From contig DATJZY010000065.1 of NCBI GenBank assembly GCA_035577985.1, forward strand, positions 17,019 through 81,018: a stretch of 64,000 nucleotides of DNA, written 5' to 3'. The notes under the pieces are model-generated. The model made no database searches, was not told the DNA's origin, and saw only the letters and a list, made by a program, of their open reading frames with translations. Origin of the DNA: Candidatus Eisenbacteria bacterium. GTDB taxonomy: Bacteria; Desulfobacterota; Binatia; DP-6. Position numbers and translations under genes: made by a program. Below, piece by piece: positions 44,221 to 52,491 of the stretch; the first letter of the stretch is position 1, and each line of letters starts with the position of its first letter.

Positions 44221-46686
44221 CTAGTCGCGCGTCAGCGCTCGCTGCGCTTCCAGTTCGAGGGCTTCGTACGACGCCTGTTCGACGGTAACGCCTACGCCCT
44301 GGATCGTTCCGCCGTGGAACGTGCCGGGCGACTTGTACTCGGCGCTGACGGCGTCGCCGCTGTCGAACCCGACGCAGAGCCCGTCACCCGAGAGGGTGAA
44401 CTTGGCCGGCTGCGTCTTCATCGGGCCTTCCGCGACCACCTTATCGTCGATGTACAGCTTCATCGTGCCCAGCGATTCGTGGTGCGGGCCGGCGCCGGTC
44501 CGGATGAACTCCATGCCGAGCGTGTAGTTGCCGGGCTTCAACTCCTGCGTCGAGACGAAGTGCTGCTCGGGCTTGATGCCGAGGAAGTTGTAGACGTAGT
44601 GGAGCTTGTGGTCCTTGATGAACAGAGCGTGCCCGCCGAAGCGGGAGCCGTGCGCGAAGATCACGCCGGCAGCATCCGGATCAGTGATCTCGACGTTGGC
44701 GAGGATCTTGTACGAGCGATTGCGCACGTTGACGGCCACGCCTTCCGGTACCGGAGCCGTGCCTGGGTAGTAGACGTAGCGGTCACGCTTCGGTTCGGCC
44801 GAGGGGCGTTCAATCCCCAATATTTCGGGGGCGGTGCGGTCATCCATCGGCAAGGCCAGATTGATTCGGGCTTCCTCGTCCCACGCCTTCTTCAGCGCCT
44901 CGAGCTTCTCGGGGTTCTGCTTCGCCAGGTCCGTCGATTCCGAACGGTCCATATCCGTGTGGTAGAGCTGCCACTGGTCCTGGTCGAAATGGCCCTTGCC
45001 GTTGAAGGGGGCGTGCACCGTGGCAGCGAGCCAGCCGTCCTCCCACATCCCACGGGTGCCCAGCATGCTGTAGAACTGCCGCTTCTTGCGCGTCGGCGCA
45101 TCCGGCGTCGCGTCGAAGGTGTACTTCATCGACACGCCGGAGAGCGGGAACTGCTCGACGCCGTGGTACACCTTGGGCATCTGGATGCCGACGACGTCGA
45201 GGATCGTGGGTACGATGTCGACGGAATGGTGGTACTGGTTGCGGAGCTCGCCACGCGCCTTGATGCCCTTCGGCCAGGAGATGACGAGTGGATCGGACGT
45301 GCCGCCGGAGTACTGCGCGTACCGCTTGAACATCTGGAATGGGGTCGAGAACGCGACCGCCCATCCGGTCGGGAAGTGGTTGTAGGTGTCCGGTGAGCCG
45401 AGCTTGTCCATCATCTTCATGTTCTCGGCCAGATCGTCGGGGTAGCCGTTGAAGAACTTGTTCTCGTTGACGGAGCCATTCGGCGTGCCTTCACCGGAGG
45501 TGCCGTTGTCGGCGGCGTACAAGACCATCGTGTTCTCGAGCTGTCCGGTCTGCTGCAGGTACTCGATGTCGCGGCCGATCTGGGCGTCGGTGTATTCCGA
45601 GAACCCGGCCCAGACCTCGGCCATGTGCGAGAACAGCTTCTTCTCGTCCGCGTTGAGGGAATCCCACGGGCGGACAGCGTCGGCCGGGAGTGCCTGCGAT
45701 TCCGGCAGCGGGTTGATTGGCGTGAGCTTCGTGCCCTTCGGCAAGACGCCCTTCTCGATCATGCGCGCCAGCACCCACGTGCGGTACGCTTCGTAGCCGT
45801 CGTCGAACTTGCCCTTGTACTTGTCGATGTATTCCTGCGGAGCGTGGTGCGGGGCATGATTGGCGCCCGGGTTGTAGAACATGAACCACGGCTTCGAGGG
45901 GCTCGAGGACTTCTGGTCCCGGATCATCTTGATCGCCTGATCGGCCAGGTCCTTGGAGAGGTGGTAGCCCTCCTCCGGTGAGTACGGCGGCTCGATGAAG
46001 TGGTTGTCCTGGACGAGGTCCGGATACCACTGGTTGGTCTCACCGCCGATGAATCCGTAGTAGCGCTCGAATCCCTGGCCGAGCGGCCACGTCTTCCGGT
46101 CGCCACCCTCGGCGACATCCTGCTCGGGAACGTTGTGGTTCTTGCCCAGCCAGAAGGTGCTGTAGCCGTTGTCCTGGAGGACCTGCGCGATGGTGGCGGC
46201 TTGCGGCGGGATACGGCCGGCCCAGCCGGGAAACCCATTGGAGGCCTCCGTGATCGCGGCCATGCCGTTCAAGGTGTGGTTGCGTCCCGTCAGAAGCGTG
46301 GACCGTGTGGGCGAGCAGAGCGCCACCGTGTGCCACTGCGTGTACGTGAGGCCCTGATCAGCCAGCCGTTGCAGCGTCGGCATCTCGATCCGGCCACCGT
46401 ACGGCGACCAGGCGGAAAGCCCGGTGTCGTCGTAGAGCACGAACAGGATGTTGGGCGCGCCCGCCGGCGCCTTCTTCGGCGTGAACGGGCCCCAGTCGGC
46501 CTTGGAATCCCGGACATCGAGTTTGATGACGCCCTTGAAGTCCTTGTATGGCCCCACGGCTTGGGTCCCCGCGCCCTTCTGCTGTGCACCGACCTGAGCC
46601 AAGGGGATGACCGTTGACATGGCAAACAATGCCGTGCCGAGCCATTTGAAAAGTCCCCGTCGCGCCTTCTCTGCCGATTCGTTCAC
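44221..46686 (-). CDS. Exported arylsulfatase-type sulfatase
   Basis: The 821-residue product has an RR-containing signal (ARRGLFKWLGTALFAM, Tat-like) and the sulfatase catalytic motif CSPTR (Cys124, converted to formylglycine by a maturase). Metal ligands are seen in VLYDDTG (Asp86, Asp87) and ADNGTSG. It hydrolyses sulfate esters, probably in the periplasm. A large C-terminal region after residue 560 is beyond the usual 550-residue sulfatase and has a beta-sandwich character. GTG start with a GGAGG site. This gene and the neighbouring hydrolase have lower GC than their surroundings (for example 44581-44640 has 33 G+C of 60), suggesting acquisition. No maturase gene is in the window. Confidence 0.92.
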   Translation of the reverse strand: MNESAEKARRGLFKWLGTALFAMSTVIPLAQVGAQQKGAGTQAVGPYKDFKGVIKLDVRDSKADWGPFTPKKAPAGAPNILFVLYDDTGLSAWSPYGGRIEMPTLQRLADQGLTYTQWHTVALCSPTRSTLLTGRNHTLNGMAAITEASNGFPGWAGRIPPQAATIAQVLQDNGYSTFWLGKNHNVPEQDVAEGGDRKTWPLGQGFERYYGFIGGETNQWYPDLVQDNHFIEPPYSPEEGYHLSKDLADQAIKMIRDQKSSSPSKPWFMFYNPGANHAPHHAPQEYIDKYKGKFDDGYEAYRTWVLARMIEKGVLPKGTKLTPINPLPESQALPADAVRPWDSLNADEKKLFSHMAEVWAGFSEYTDAQIGRDIEYLQQTGQLENTMVLYAADNGTSGEGTPNGSVNENKFFNGYPDDLAENMKMMDKLGSPDTYNHFPTGWAVAFSTPFQMFKRYAQYSGGTSDPLVISWPKGIKARGELRNQYHHSVDIVPTILDVVGIQMPKVYHGVEQFPLSGVSMKYTFDATPDAPTRKKRQFYSMLGTRGMWEDGWLAATVHAPFNGKGHFDQDQWQLYHTDMDRSESTDLAKQNPEKLEALKKAWDEEARINLALPMDDRTAPEILGIERPSAEPKRDRYVYYPGTAPVPEGVAVNVRNRSYKILANVEITDPDAAGVIFAHGSRFGGHALFIKDHKLHYVYNFLGIKPEQHFVSTQELKPGNYTLGMEFIRTGAGPHHESLGTMKLYIDDKVVAEGPMKTQPAKFTLSGDGLCVGFDSGDAVSAEYKSPGTFHGGTIQGVGVTVEQASYEALELEAQRALTRD

Positions 46687-46712
46687 GTTCGCCTCCTCCT
46701 GCAGTGTCGCCT

Positions 46713-46724
46713 CACCCCGGGGTG
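46713..46724. promoter_or_regulatory. Perfect 12-base palindrome upstream of the sulfatase
   Basis: CACCCCGGGGTG lies 26 bases upstream of the sulfatase start. It could be an operator for a dimeric repressor, but in a GC-rich genome short palindromes also occur by chance. Confidence 0.3.
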
Positions 46725-46771
46725 CCTCGGCGCTTTCTTACGAGCGGTGCCGGCGTCGTCGTTGGCCGAGG

Positions 46772-46963
46772 TCACCAGAACGTGACTCTTGCCGCCGTTG
46801 ACGACGTCGTCAGGTTCCAGCTCTCCGTGATCGAGATCGGGATCACCGTCGAAAGTTGAGGGTATACTTGAAGCTTTCGCTGGGTCCACCGCCCCCACTC
46901 GAAGTTGCTCCAGAGCATGCTCGGCGTCCGTCCCACCGCCTTGCCATTGGCTTTCTTGCCTTT
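46772..46963 (-). pseudogene. Fragment resembling an outer-membrane beta-barrel protein
   Basis: About 63 codons read as strand-like sequence, for example LQVYPQLSTVIPISITESWN, similar in flavour to the conserved core of neuromedin-U/MetA-type outer-membrane proteins that often accompany sulfatases. The frame has no credible start and ends abruptly in TTSSTAARVTFW, so it looks like a remnant of such a gene. The family match is from memory and weak. Confidence 0.35.
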
Positions 46964-47040
46964 CCCTCCGGCTGGACGCCATGCACGAAGCCGATGCCGG
47001 CGCGGACGAGCGGCAGCAGATGCGCGCTGTGGAGCCGTCA

Positions 47041-47066
47041 TGCCGCGGCCGGCGGAGCCGGCGGCA
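47041..47066. repeat. Partial copy of the intergenic repeat (second hairpin only)
   Basis: TGCCGCGGCCGGCGGAGCCG and the following bases match the second hairpin block of copy A almost exactly (GCCGGC-GGA-GCCGGC instead of GAA in the loop). The first hairpin is not present here. Confidence 0.5.
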
Positions 47067-47159
47067 GCGCGGGAACGCGCGCGTAAGACATCGCGGCGGT
47101 GTCGTCCGCGTGTTGTCACGGATCGAGGGCACCATGCGTCTCCCTGGTGGGAGGAAGCT

Positions 47160-48362
47160 ATGGCATCGGAGCACGTCGTCGTCTTGGGAGGAGGGTACGC
47201 CGGGCAGATGGCGGCGGCGCGACTCGCGGAGCGCTGCGCCGGGCTCGGGCTCACCGTCGTGGATGCGAGCGCGGAGTTCGTGGAGCGCATTCGACTGCAT
47301 CAGCTCGCGGCCGGCGAGCGGATGGCCGTGCGGCCGATGCGGAAGATGCTTCCGCGCGGCGCCACCTTCGTCCACGGGCGCGTCGTCACCTGGGAGCCGG
47401 ACGCTCGTCGCGTCATCGTCGGGTGCGCCGGCGGCGGCCGCCGGAGCCTCGAGTACACCGCGTGCGTGTATGCGCTCGGCAGCCGGAGCGACGTCGCTCG
47501 TCTGCCCGGCGGCGCCGAGCACGCGCGCGTGCTCGACGATCCCGCGGCGGCCCGCGCCATCGCATCCGACGTGGCCGTGCTCGCCGCGCGTGGCGGGCGC
47601 GTGCTCGTCGTCGGCGGCGGCGCGACCGGGATCGAAGCAGCGGCCGAGCTCGCCGAGCGCCATCCGCGGCTCGAGGTGGCGCTCGCGACGAGCGGTGCGT
47701 TCGGCGCGCCGCTGTCCGCGGAAGGCGTCGCGCACGTGCGGGCGGCGCTGCGGCGTCTGCGCGTGACCGTGCGCGAGCACGCGCGCGTGGTCGCGCTCGA
47801 GGATGGTGCGGCGCTCGTCGAGGGCGGCCATCGGATCGCATACGATCTCTGCCTGTGGGGCGGCGGCTTTCGCGCGCCGGACCTCGCGCGCCAGGCCGGG
47901 CTTCCGGTCGACGGCTCGGGCCGCGTGCGCGTGGACGCGACGCTGCGCGTGCCCGGCCGCCCGGAGATCCTGGTCGCCGGCGACGCCGCGGTGGTCCGCG
48001 CCGACGACGGGAGCGAGCTGCGCATGGCGTGCGCGACCGCGATGCCGCTCGGGGTTCATGCCGCGGAGGAGATCGCGCGAGCGCGGTGCGGCGCCTCGCC
48101 GCATGCCTTCCGCTTCGCCTACGCCATCCGGTGCATGAGCCTCGGGCGGCGGGACGGCCTCGTCCAGCACGTCGACACCGGCGACCGGCCGCGGCCGCGC
48201 GTCTGGACCGGATGGCGCGGGGCGCTCGTGAAGGAGATCGTCTGCCGCTCGACCGTGCTCTCGATCCGGACGGAGTCGCGGCTGCGCATCCCCGTGTACC
48301 GCTGGCCCGTTCCGCCGCACGGCGCGCGCCCCTTGCCCATGCCGGCGACGGTGGAGGAATAG
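47160..48362 (+). CDS. FAD/NAD(P)-dependent oxidoreductase (NDH-2-like)
   Basis: The 400-residue protein has two nucleotide motifs, VVLGGGYAGQMAA near the N-terminus (FAD) and VVGGGATGIEAAAELAE in the middle (NAD), and the C-terminal VAGDAAVV that holds FAD, as in type II NADH dehydrogenases and FSP1/AIF-like proteins. It transfers electrons from NAD(P)H to a quinone or similar acceptor and may sit at the membrane. It is followed after 5 bases by an ECF41-like sigma factor. Members of that sigma group usually neighbour such an oxidoreductase, so they are likely one unit. Confidence 0.85.
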   Translation: MASEHVVVLGGGYAGQMAAARLAERCAGLGLTVVDASAEFVERIRLHQLAAGERMAVRPMRKMLPRGATFVHGRVVTWEPDARRVIVGCAGGGRRSLEYTACVYALGSRSDVARLPGGAEHARVLDDPAAARAIASDVAVLAARGGRVLVVGGGATGIEAAAELAERHPRLEVALATSGAFGAPLSAEGVAHVRAALRRLRVTVREHARVVALEDGAALVEGGHRIAYDLCLWGGGFRAPDLARQAGLPVDGSGRVRVDATLRVPGRPEILVAGDAAVVRADDGSELRMACATAMPLGVHAAEEIARARCGASPHAFRFAYAIRCMSLGRRDGLVQHVDTGDRPRPRVWTGWRGALVKEIVCRSTVLSIRTESRLRIPVYRWPVPPHGARPLPMPATVEE

Positions 48363-48367
48363 GGGTC

Positions 48368-49237
48368 GTGGATCGCACAGCGACCTTCGAGGAGCACCGC
48401 GGGCTCCTCTTCTCGATCGCGTATCGCATGCTCGGCACCGCCAGCGACGCCGAGGACGTCGTGCAGGAGGCGTTCCTGCGCTGGGAGCGCGCGGCCGACG
48501 CGGACGTCGCCTCGCCGAAGGCGTTCCTGTCGACGGTCGTGACTCGCCTCGCCATCGATCACCTGCGCGCCGCGCGCACGCAGCGCGAGGAATACGTGGG
48601 GCCGTGGCTGCCGGAGCCGCTGGTCGACGAGACGGCGCCGTCGCCCGCCGACCAGATGGTGCTTGCCGAGTCGCTGTCGATGGCGTTCCTGGTCGTGCTC
48701 GAGCAGCTCGGCGCCGTCGAGCGTGCCGTGTTCATCCTGCGCGAGGTGTTCGACTACGACTACGCCGAGATCGCGCGCATCGTGGGCAAGACGCCGGAGC
48801 ACTGCCGCCAGGTGCTGCACCGGGCGCGCGAGCGCGTCGTCGCCGCACGGCGGCGCCCGACGGTGTCGCGCGAGGAGCAGGAGCGCCTCACGCACCAGTT
48901 CCTCGCCACCATCGCGACCGGCGACGTCCGCGCGCTGGCCGCGATGCTGGCGGACGACGTCGTCCTGTGGTCCGACGGCGGCGGGAAGCGCGTGGCGGCG
49001 CGCAATCCGATCCGGGGCTCCATGCGCGTCGCGCGCTTCTTCGCGGGGATCTGGCGCAAAGCGCCCCCCGACGTCACGTTCCGGATGGCCCTCGTGAACG
49101 GCCAGCCGGGTGTCGTGACGTACCTCGCGGGACGGCCGTACCACGTGATGGTGTTCGACGTGGCGGACGGGCTCGTGACCGCGGTGCGCGCGGTGGTGAA
49201 CCCCGACAAGCTGCGGCGGGTGCCGGACCTGCATTAG
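48368..49237 (+). CDS. ECF41-type sigma factor with SnoaL-like C-terminal domain
   Basis: The 289-residue product begins with GTG. It has sigma regions 2 (DAEDVVQEAFLRWE) and 4 (FDYDYAEIARIVGKTPEHCRQVLHRAR), the linker motif WLPEP (80-84), then a NTF2/SnoaL-like domain with DGGGK (203-207) and NPDK (278-281). These three motifs are hallmarks of ECF41, whose C-terminal domain controls activity in place of an anti-sigma protein. It is co-transcribed with the oxidoreductase upstream, the typical partner. It probably drives its own operon. The repeat element begins two bases after its stop. Confidence 0.9.
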   Translation: MDRTATFEEHRGLLFSIAYRMLGTASDAEDVVQEAFLRWERAADADVASPKAFLSTVVTRLAIDHLRAARTQREEYVGPWLPEPLVDETAPSPADQMVLAESLSMAFLVVLEQLGAVERAVFILREVFDYDYAEIARIVGKTPEHCRQVLHRARERVVAARRRPTVSREEQERLTHQFLATIATGDVRALAAMLADDVVLWSDGGGKRVAARNPIRGSMRVARFFAGIWRKAPPDVTFRMALVNGQPGVVTYLAGRPYHVMVFDVADGLVTAVRAVVNPDKLRRVPDLH

Positions 49238-49239
49238 TT

Positions 49240-49350
49240 CCGACCCGAGACTTCGTCTCGGGTCGGGGCGAGGGTGGGGCGTCGGTGGTACGCGCGGGCG
49301 GGGTGCGGCGGCCGGCGAAGCCCGGCGGAGCCGGCCGCATTCCGTCACGC
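49240..49350. repeat. Intergenic repeat, copy B (about 111 bases, two hairpins)
   Basis: It starts with a perfect inverted repeat CCGACCCGAGAC-TTC-GTCTCGGGTCGG (49240-49266) directly after the sigma stop. GGCGTCGGTGG and CGCGCG blocks follow, then a GCCGGCGAAGCCCGGC hairpin, and it ends with CCGTCACGC at 49350. Block order and spacing match copy A at 7043-7152, with scattered base changes. The first hairpin can serve as the terminator of the sigma gene. Confidence 0.75.
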
Positions 49351-49394
49351 CCGGCGTGCTGGATCGATGCGTCGGCGGCGGTGTAGAGCGGCGC

Positions 49395-50300
49395 ATGCGG
49401 TTCGGGATCGCGTTGCCCAACTATGGGCCGCTTGCGGCGCCCGAGACCCTGGTGCGGCTGGCGCGGCTGGCCGAGGACGAGGGGGTGGATTCGGTTTGGG
49501 TGAGCGACCATCTGGTGGCTCCGGAGGGCGTGCGGAGCGTCTATCCGTACGATCGTCGACCCGATCCGAAGCCGGGCGACATGGGGGTCATCGAGGAGTT
49601 CTACGAGCCGATGGTCACGCTCGCGTGGCTCGCCGGCGCGACGTCGCGCGTGCGGCTCGGCATCAGCGCGTACGTGATGCCGTATCGGAATCCCGTCGTC
49701 ACGGCGAAGCAGGTGGCGACGCTCGATCGTCTCTCGGGGGGCCGGGTGATCTTCGGGATCGGCGTCGGCTGGCTCGCGGAGGAGTTCGCGGCGCTCGGCG
49801 TACCGTTCGAGCGGCGCGGGCGGCGTACGGAGGACTACGTCGGCGTCTGCAAGGCGCTCTGGACAGGAGAGACGGCGCGCTTCGAGGGCGAGACGTACCG
49901 GCTGCCGCCCGTGCGGACCGGTCCGCGCCCGCGCCAGCTGCCGCACCCGCCGCTCTGGATTGCAGGAAACTCCGCGCGCGGGATCGAGCGTGCGGCACGC
50001 ATCGGCGACGGATGGCACGGCATCGATCTCTCGCCCGACGAGCTTCGCCCGCTCGCGGCGCGCGCCCGCGAGCAGGCCGCCGCGCACGGCAAGGCGGCGT
50101 TCACCGTCAGCATCCGCAAGGGCGTGTTGCCGGGGGGGCCGGCGGGCCATGCACTCTACGGCGATCGCGACGCGATCCGTCGCGATCTCGATGCGTACCG
50201 CGATGCAGGGCTCGACTACCTGGTGGCAGGGCTCCGCCGCGCGACGACGTCCGACGACGCGGCGCGCGCGCTCGAGGACGTCGCGCGCGCGCTCGCCTGA
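49395..50300 (+). CDS. LLM-class F420-dependent oxidoreductase
   Basis: The 301-residue protein has luciferase-like monooxygenase features: MRFGIALPNYGPL at the start, WVSDHLV, NPVVTAKQVATLDRLSGGRVIFGIGVGWLAEEF and PLWIAGNS. This group mostly uses coenzyme F420 to reduce or oxidise substrates. No F420 biosynthesis gene is in the window. The ATG at 49395 matches the expected N-terminus exactly. It follows repeat copy B and precedes the SRPBCC-like remnant on the other strand. The substrate is unknown. Confidence 0.88.
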   Translation: MRFGIALPNYGPLAAPETLVRLARLAEDEGVDSVWVSDHLVAPEGVRSVYPYDRRPDPKPGDMGVIEEFYEPMVTLAWLAGATSRVRLGISAYVMPYRNPVVTAKQVATLDRLSGGRVIFGIGVGWLAEEFAALGVPFERRGRRTEDYVGVCKALWTGETARFEGETYRLPPVRTGPRPRQLPHPPLWIAGNSARGIERAARIGDGWHGIDLSPDELRPLAARAREQAAAHGKAAFTVSIRKGVLPGGPAGHALYGDRDAIRRDLDAYRDAGLDYLVAGLRRATTSDDAARALEDVARALA

Positions 50301-50308
50301 CGCGAGCG

Positions 50309-50518
50309 TCACATCACACGCAGGCCGACCTCGAGCCGCTCCAGGCCGGGCGTCAGGGCGCGTGGGCTGCGTCGAAAGACAACCGGCGCCGGCGCGGCGA
50401 CGTCGCGCGCGCGGAACCATGCGTCTCCTGCGGCGAGGTGACGGTCGCACGGGAACGGCACGGCACGCTCTGCCGGCGTCGATCCCCACGTACGTCCGGC
50501 CGCGAGGAGGTCCGTCAT
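50309..50518 (-). pseudogene. Remnant of an SRPBCC/polyketide-cyclase-like gene
   Basis: A 69-codon frame starts with MTDLLAAGRTWGSTPAERA and contains PFPCDRHLA and SPRALTPGLERLEVGLRVM, which match from memory an SRPBCC-like family where an intervening block of about 20 residues (normally after VFR) is missing in frame and the C-terminal half is absent. A stop at 50309 ends it. It looks like a gene that lost an internal segment and its 3' half. The remaining 263-base gap between neighbours shows nothing else. Confidence 0.45.
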
Positions 50519-50563
50519 GCGGCTGTGGCCTACCTGCCACGGCGCGTGCTAGCGAGTCGATCC

Positions 50564-51466
50564 ATGCGCACGATCACCACCGGCCTCCAGTTTCCCGAAG
50601 GTCCCATCGCCATGCCCGACGGGAGCGTCGTCCTGGTCGAGATCAAGCGCGGCACGCTCTCGCGCGTCGCGCCGGACGGGAGGATCACCGTCGTCGCCGA
50701 GACGGGTGGCGGGCCCAACGGCGCCGCCATCGGTCCGGACGGCGCGTGCTACGTGTGCAACAACGGCGGCTTCGAGTGGCACGACCTGGGCGGCCTGCTG
50801 ATCCCGGGCAACCAACCCGCCGACTACATCGGCGGGCGCATCCAGCGCGTGGATCTCTCGACCGGCAAGGTGCGGGACCTCTACACCGCGTGCGACGGCC
50901 GGCCGCTGCGCGGTCCGAACGATCTCGTCTTCGATCGCCACGGCGGCTTCTGGTTCACCGACCACGGCAAGACGCGCGAGCGCGACCGCGATCGCACGGG
51001 GCTCTTCTACGCGCGCGCCGACGGCTCGCTCGTCCGCGAGGTCGTCTTTCCGCTCGACGCGCCCAACGGCGTCGGGCTCTCGCCCGACGGTGCGAAGCTC
51101 TACGCCGCCGAGACGTACACGGGCCGCGTCTGGATGTGGGACGTGGTCGGACCCGGCGAGCTGGCGATGAATCCGCTCGGGCCCGGAGGCGGGGCGCTCC
51201 TGTGCGGGCTGCCCGGCTACCAGCTCTTCGATTCGCTCGCGGTCGACAGCGCCGGCAACGTGTGCGTCGCGACGCTGGTGAACGGCGGCATCACGGTGAT
51301 CGCGCCGTCCGGCGAGGTGCTCGAGCACGTCGCGACCGGCGATCCGCTCACCACCAACATCTGCTTCGGCGGCGCGGACCTCCGCACCGCGTTCATCACC
51401 TGCTCGGGGACGGGCCAGCTCGTCGCGATCGACTGGCCGCGTCCCGGGCTCCGCCTCGCCTACTGA
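50564..51466 (+). CDS. SMP-30/gluconolactonase-like beta-propeller protein
   Basis: The 300-residue product has the SMP-30/LRE features: FPEGPIAMPDGSVVLVEI, PNGAAIGPDG, GPNDLVFDRHGGFWFTDHG and SPDGAKLYAAETYTGRVW, with metal ligands Glu13, Asn in GPND and Asp in DSLAVD. It hydrolyses lactones in a calcium- or zinc-dependent way. No signal peptide. It is convergent with the SPFH pair, overlapping by 7 bases at the stop codons. It follows a weak ribosome site, so the expression level is unclear. Confidence 0.85.
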   Translation: MRTITTGLQFPEGPIAMPDGSVVLVEIKRGTLSRVAPDGRITVVAETGGGPNGAAIGPDGACYVCNNGGFEWHDLGGLLIPGNQPADYIGGRIQRVDLSTGKVRDLYTACDGRPLRGPNDLVFDRHGGFWFTDHGKTRERDRDRTGLFYARADGSLVREVVFPLDAPNGVGLSPDGAKLYAAETYTGRVWMWDVVGPGELAMNPLGPGGGALLCGLPGYQLFDSLAVDSAGNVCVATLVNGGITVIAPSGEVLEHVATGDPLTTNICFGGADLRTAFITCSGTGQLVAIDWPRPGLRLAY

Positions 51467-52488
51467 CCCTCGGCGAGCTTGCGCACGCCGTAGGTCTCGA
51501 GGAGCTGGTTCATGTTCGTCGTCTTGACGTCGAGCCCGCCGCCGGAGACGGGGAGCAGGAGGATGCGCTTGCCCTCGAGCGCCTCGGCGAGCTTCAGCTT
51601 CACCATCACCTCGCCGCCGCTCCCGGCGAGCGCCTTGTTCATCTCCGTGATGCCCTTGGCCTCCGCCGCGCCCTCGGCCTCGATCGCCGCGGCGATGCGC
51701 TGCTGCTGCTCGTAGTACGCATCGGACTCGATCTGGGCCTGGCGGAAGCGGCCGTCGGACTGCGCGACCATCTGCGCGACCTCGCCCTTCGCGTCCTCGA
51801 GGCGCTTCAAGTACTCCTCCTGCGACGCCTTCGTCGCGGACTTGTTCTGCTCGGCGACCTGGTCGGCGACCTTCTTGTCCTCGATCGCCTTCTGGTAGGC
51901 CGGGTTGAACCGGTAGTCCTTGGTCGAGACGCGCTCGACGACGATGCCGTACGGCTCGAAGAGCTTGTTGAGCTCGTCGCGCGTGCGCTCGGCCTTCTCG
52001 TCGCGCTTGTCCGAGACGTAGAACTCCTCGGTCTTCAGCTCCCCGAAGATGTCGCGCGGGCGCGAGCGGGCGATCGTGCGCACGATCTTGTCCTTCAGCT
52101 CGAAGTCGTTGGCGGCCACCTGCTGGATGATCTTCGGAGCCTCCTCCTTCTTGATGCGGTAGGTGACGATGACGTCGAGGCTGATGTCGTTGCCGTCGAT
52201 CGTCTTGAAGAGGAGGTCGTCGCGCGTCGCGCGATCGCCGCGATTGCGGTCGAACGTCATCTCGACGTTCTGGATCTTCGTGTCGAAGGTGTGCCAGTCG
52301 TTGATGACGGCGGGGAAGAAGTACGTGGCGCCGGGGTCGTACACGTCGGGCTGGACGCCGACCTTGCCGAACGGGGCCCACTTGACCGTGCGCACGCCGA
52401 CCTCGGTCGGGCCGGTCGTGTGCGGGTAGAAGGCGAGCGGGACCAGGAGGAGCGCCAGCGCCACGAGCGTCAACCGACCCATCGCCAT
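51460..52488 (-). CDS. SPFH/prohibitin-family membrane protein 2
   Basis: The 342-residue product has one N-terminal membrane helix (LTLVALALLLVPLAFYP), then the SPFH domain (about 25-210) and a long charged coiled-coil with the final low-complexity helix (AIEAEGAAEAKGITEMNKALAG). It ends with a short tail. Such proteins form large rings at membranes (HflK/HflC, stomatin, prohibitin) and organise proteases or lipid domains. It starts 3 bases after the stop of the other SPFH gene, and the two probably co-assemble. The cytoplasmic or periplasmic side is not certain. Confidence 0.85.
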   Translation of the reverse strand: MAMGRLTLVALALLLVPLAFYPHTTGPTEVGVRTVKWAPFGKVGVQPDVYDPGATYFFPAVINDWHTFDTKIQNVEMTFDRNRGDRATRDDLLFKTIDGNDISLDVIVTYRIKKEEAPKIIQQVAANDFELKDKIVRTIARSRPRDIFGELKTEEFYVSDKRDEKAERTRDELNKLFEPYGIVVERVSTKDYRFNPAYQKAIEDKKVADQVAEQNKSATKASQEEYLKRLEDAKGEVAQMVAQSDGRFRQAQIESDAYYEQQQRIAAAIEAEGAAEAKGITEMNKALAGSGGEVMVKLKLAEALEGKRILLLPVSGGGLDVKTTNMNQLLETYGVRKLAEGQ

Positions 52489-52491
52489 CCC

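Larger units (their letters stand above)
46687..47159. other. 473-base gap upstream of the sulfatase and of the oxidoreductase
   Basis: No complete gene is visible. It holds the sulfatase ribosome site and promoter side, a perfect palindrome (46713-46724), a degraded protein-coding fragment on the minus strand (46772-46963) and a piece of the intergenic repeat (47041-47066). The plus-strand oxidoreductase begins with a GGGAGGAAGCT site at its right edge. Confidence 0.6.
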
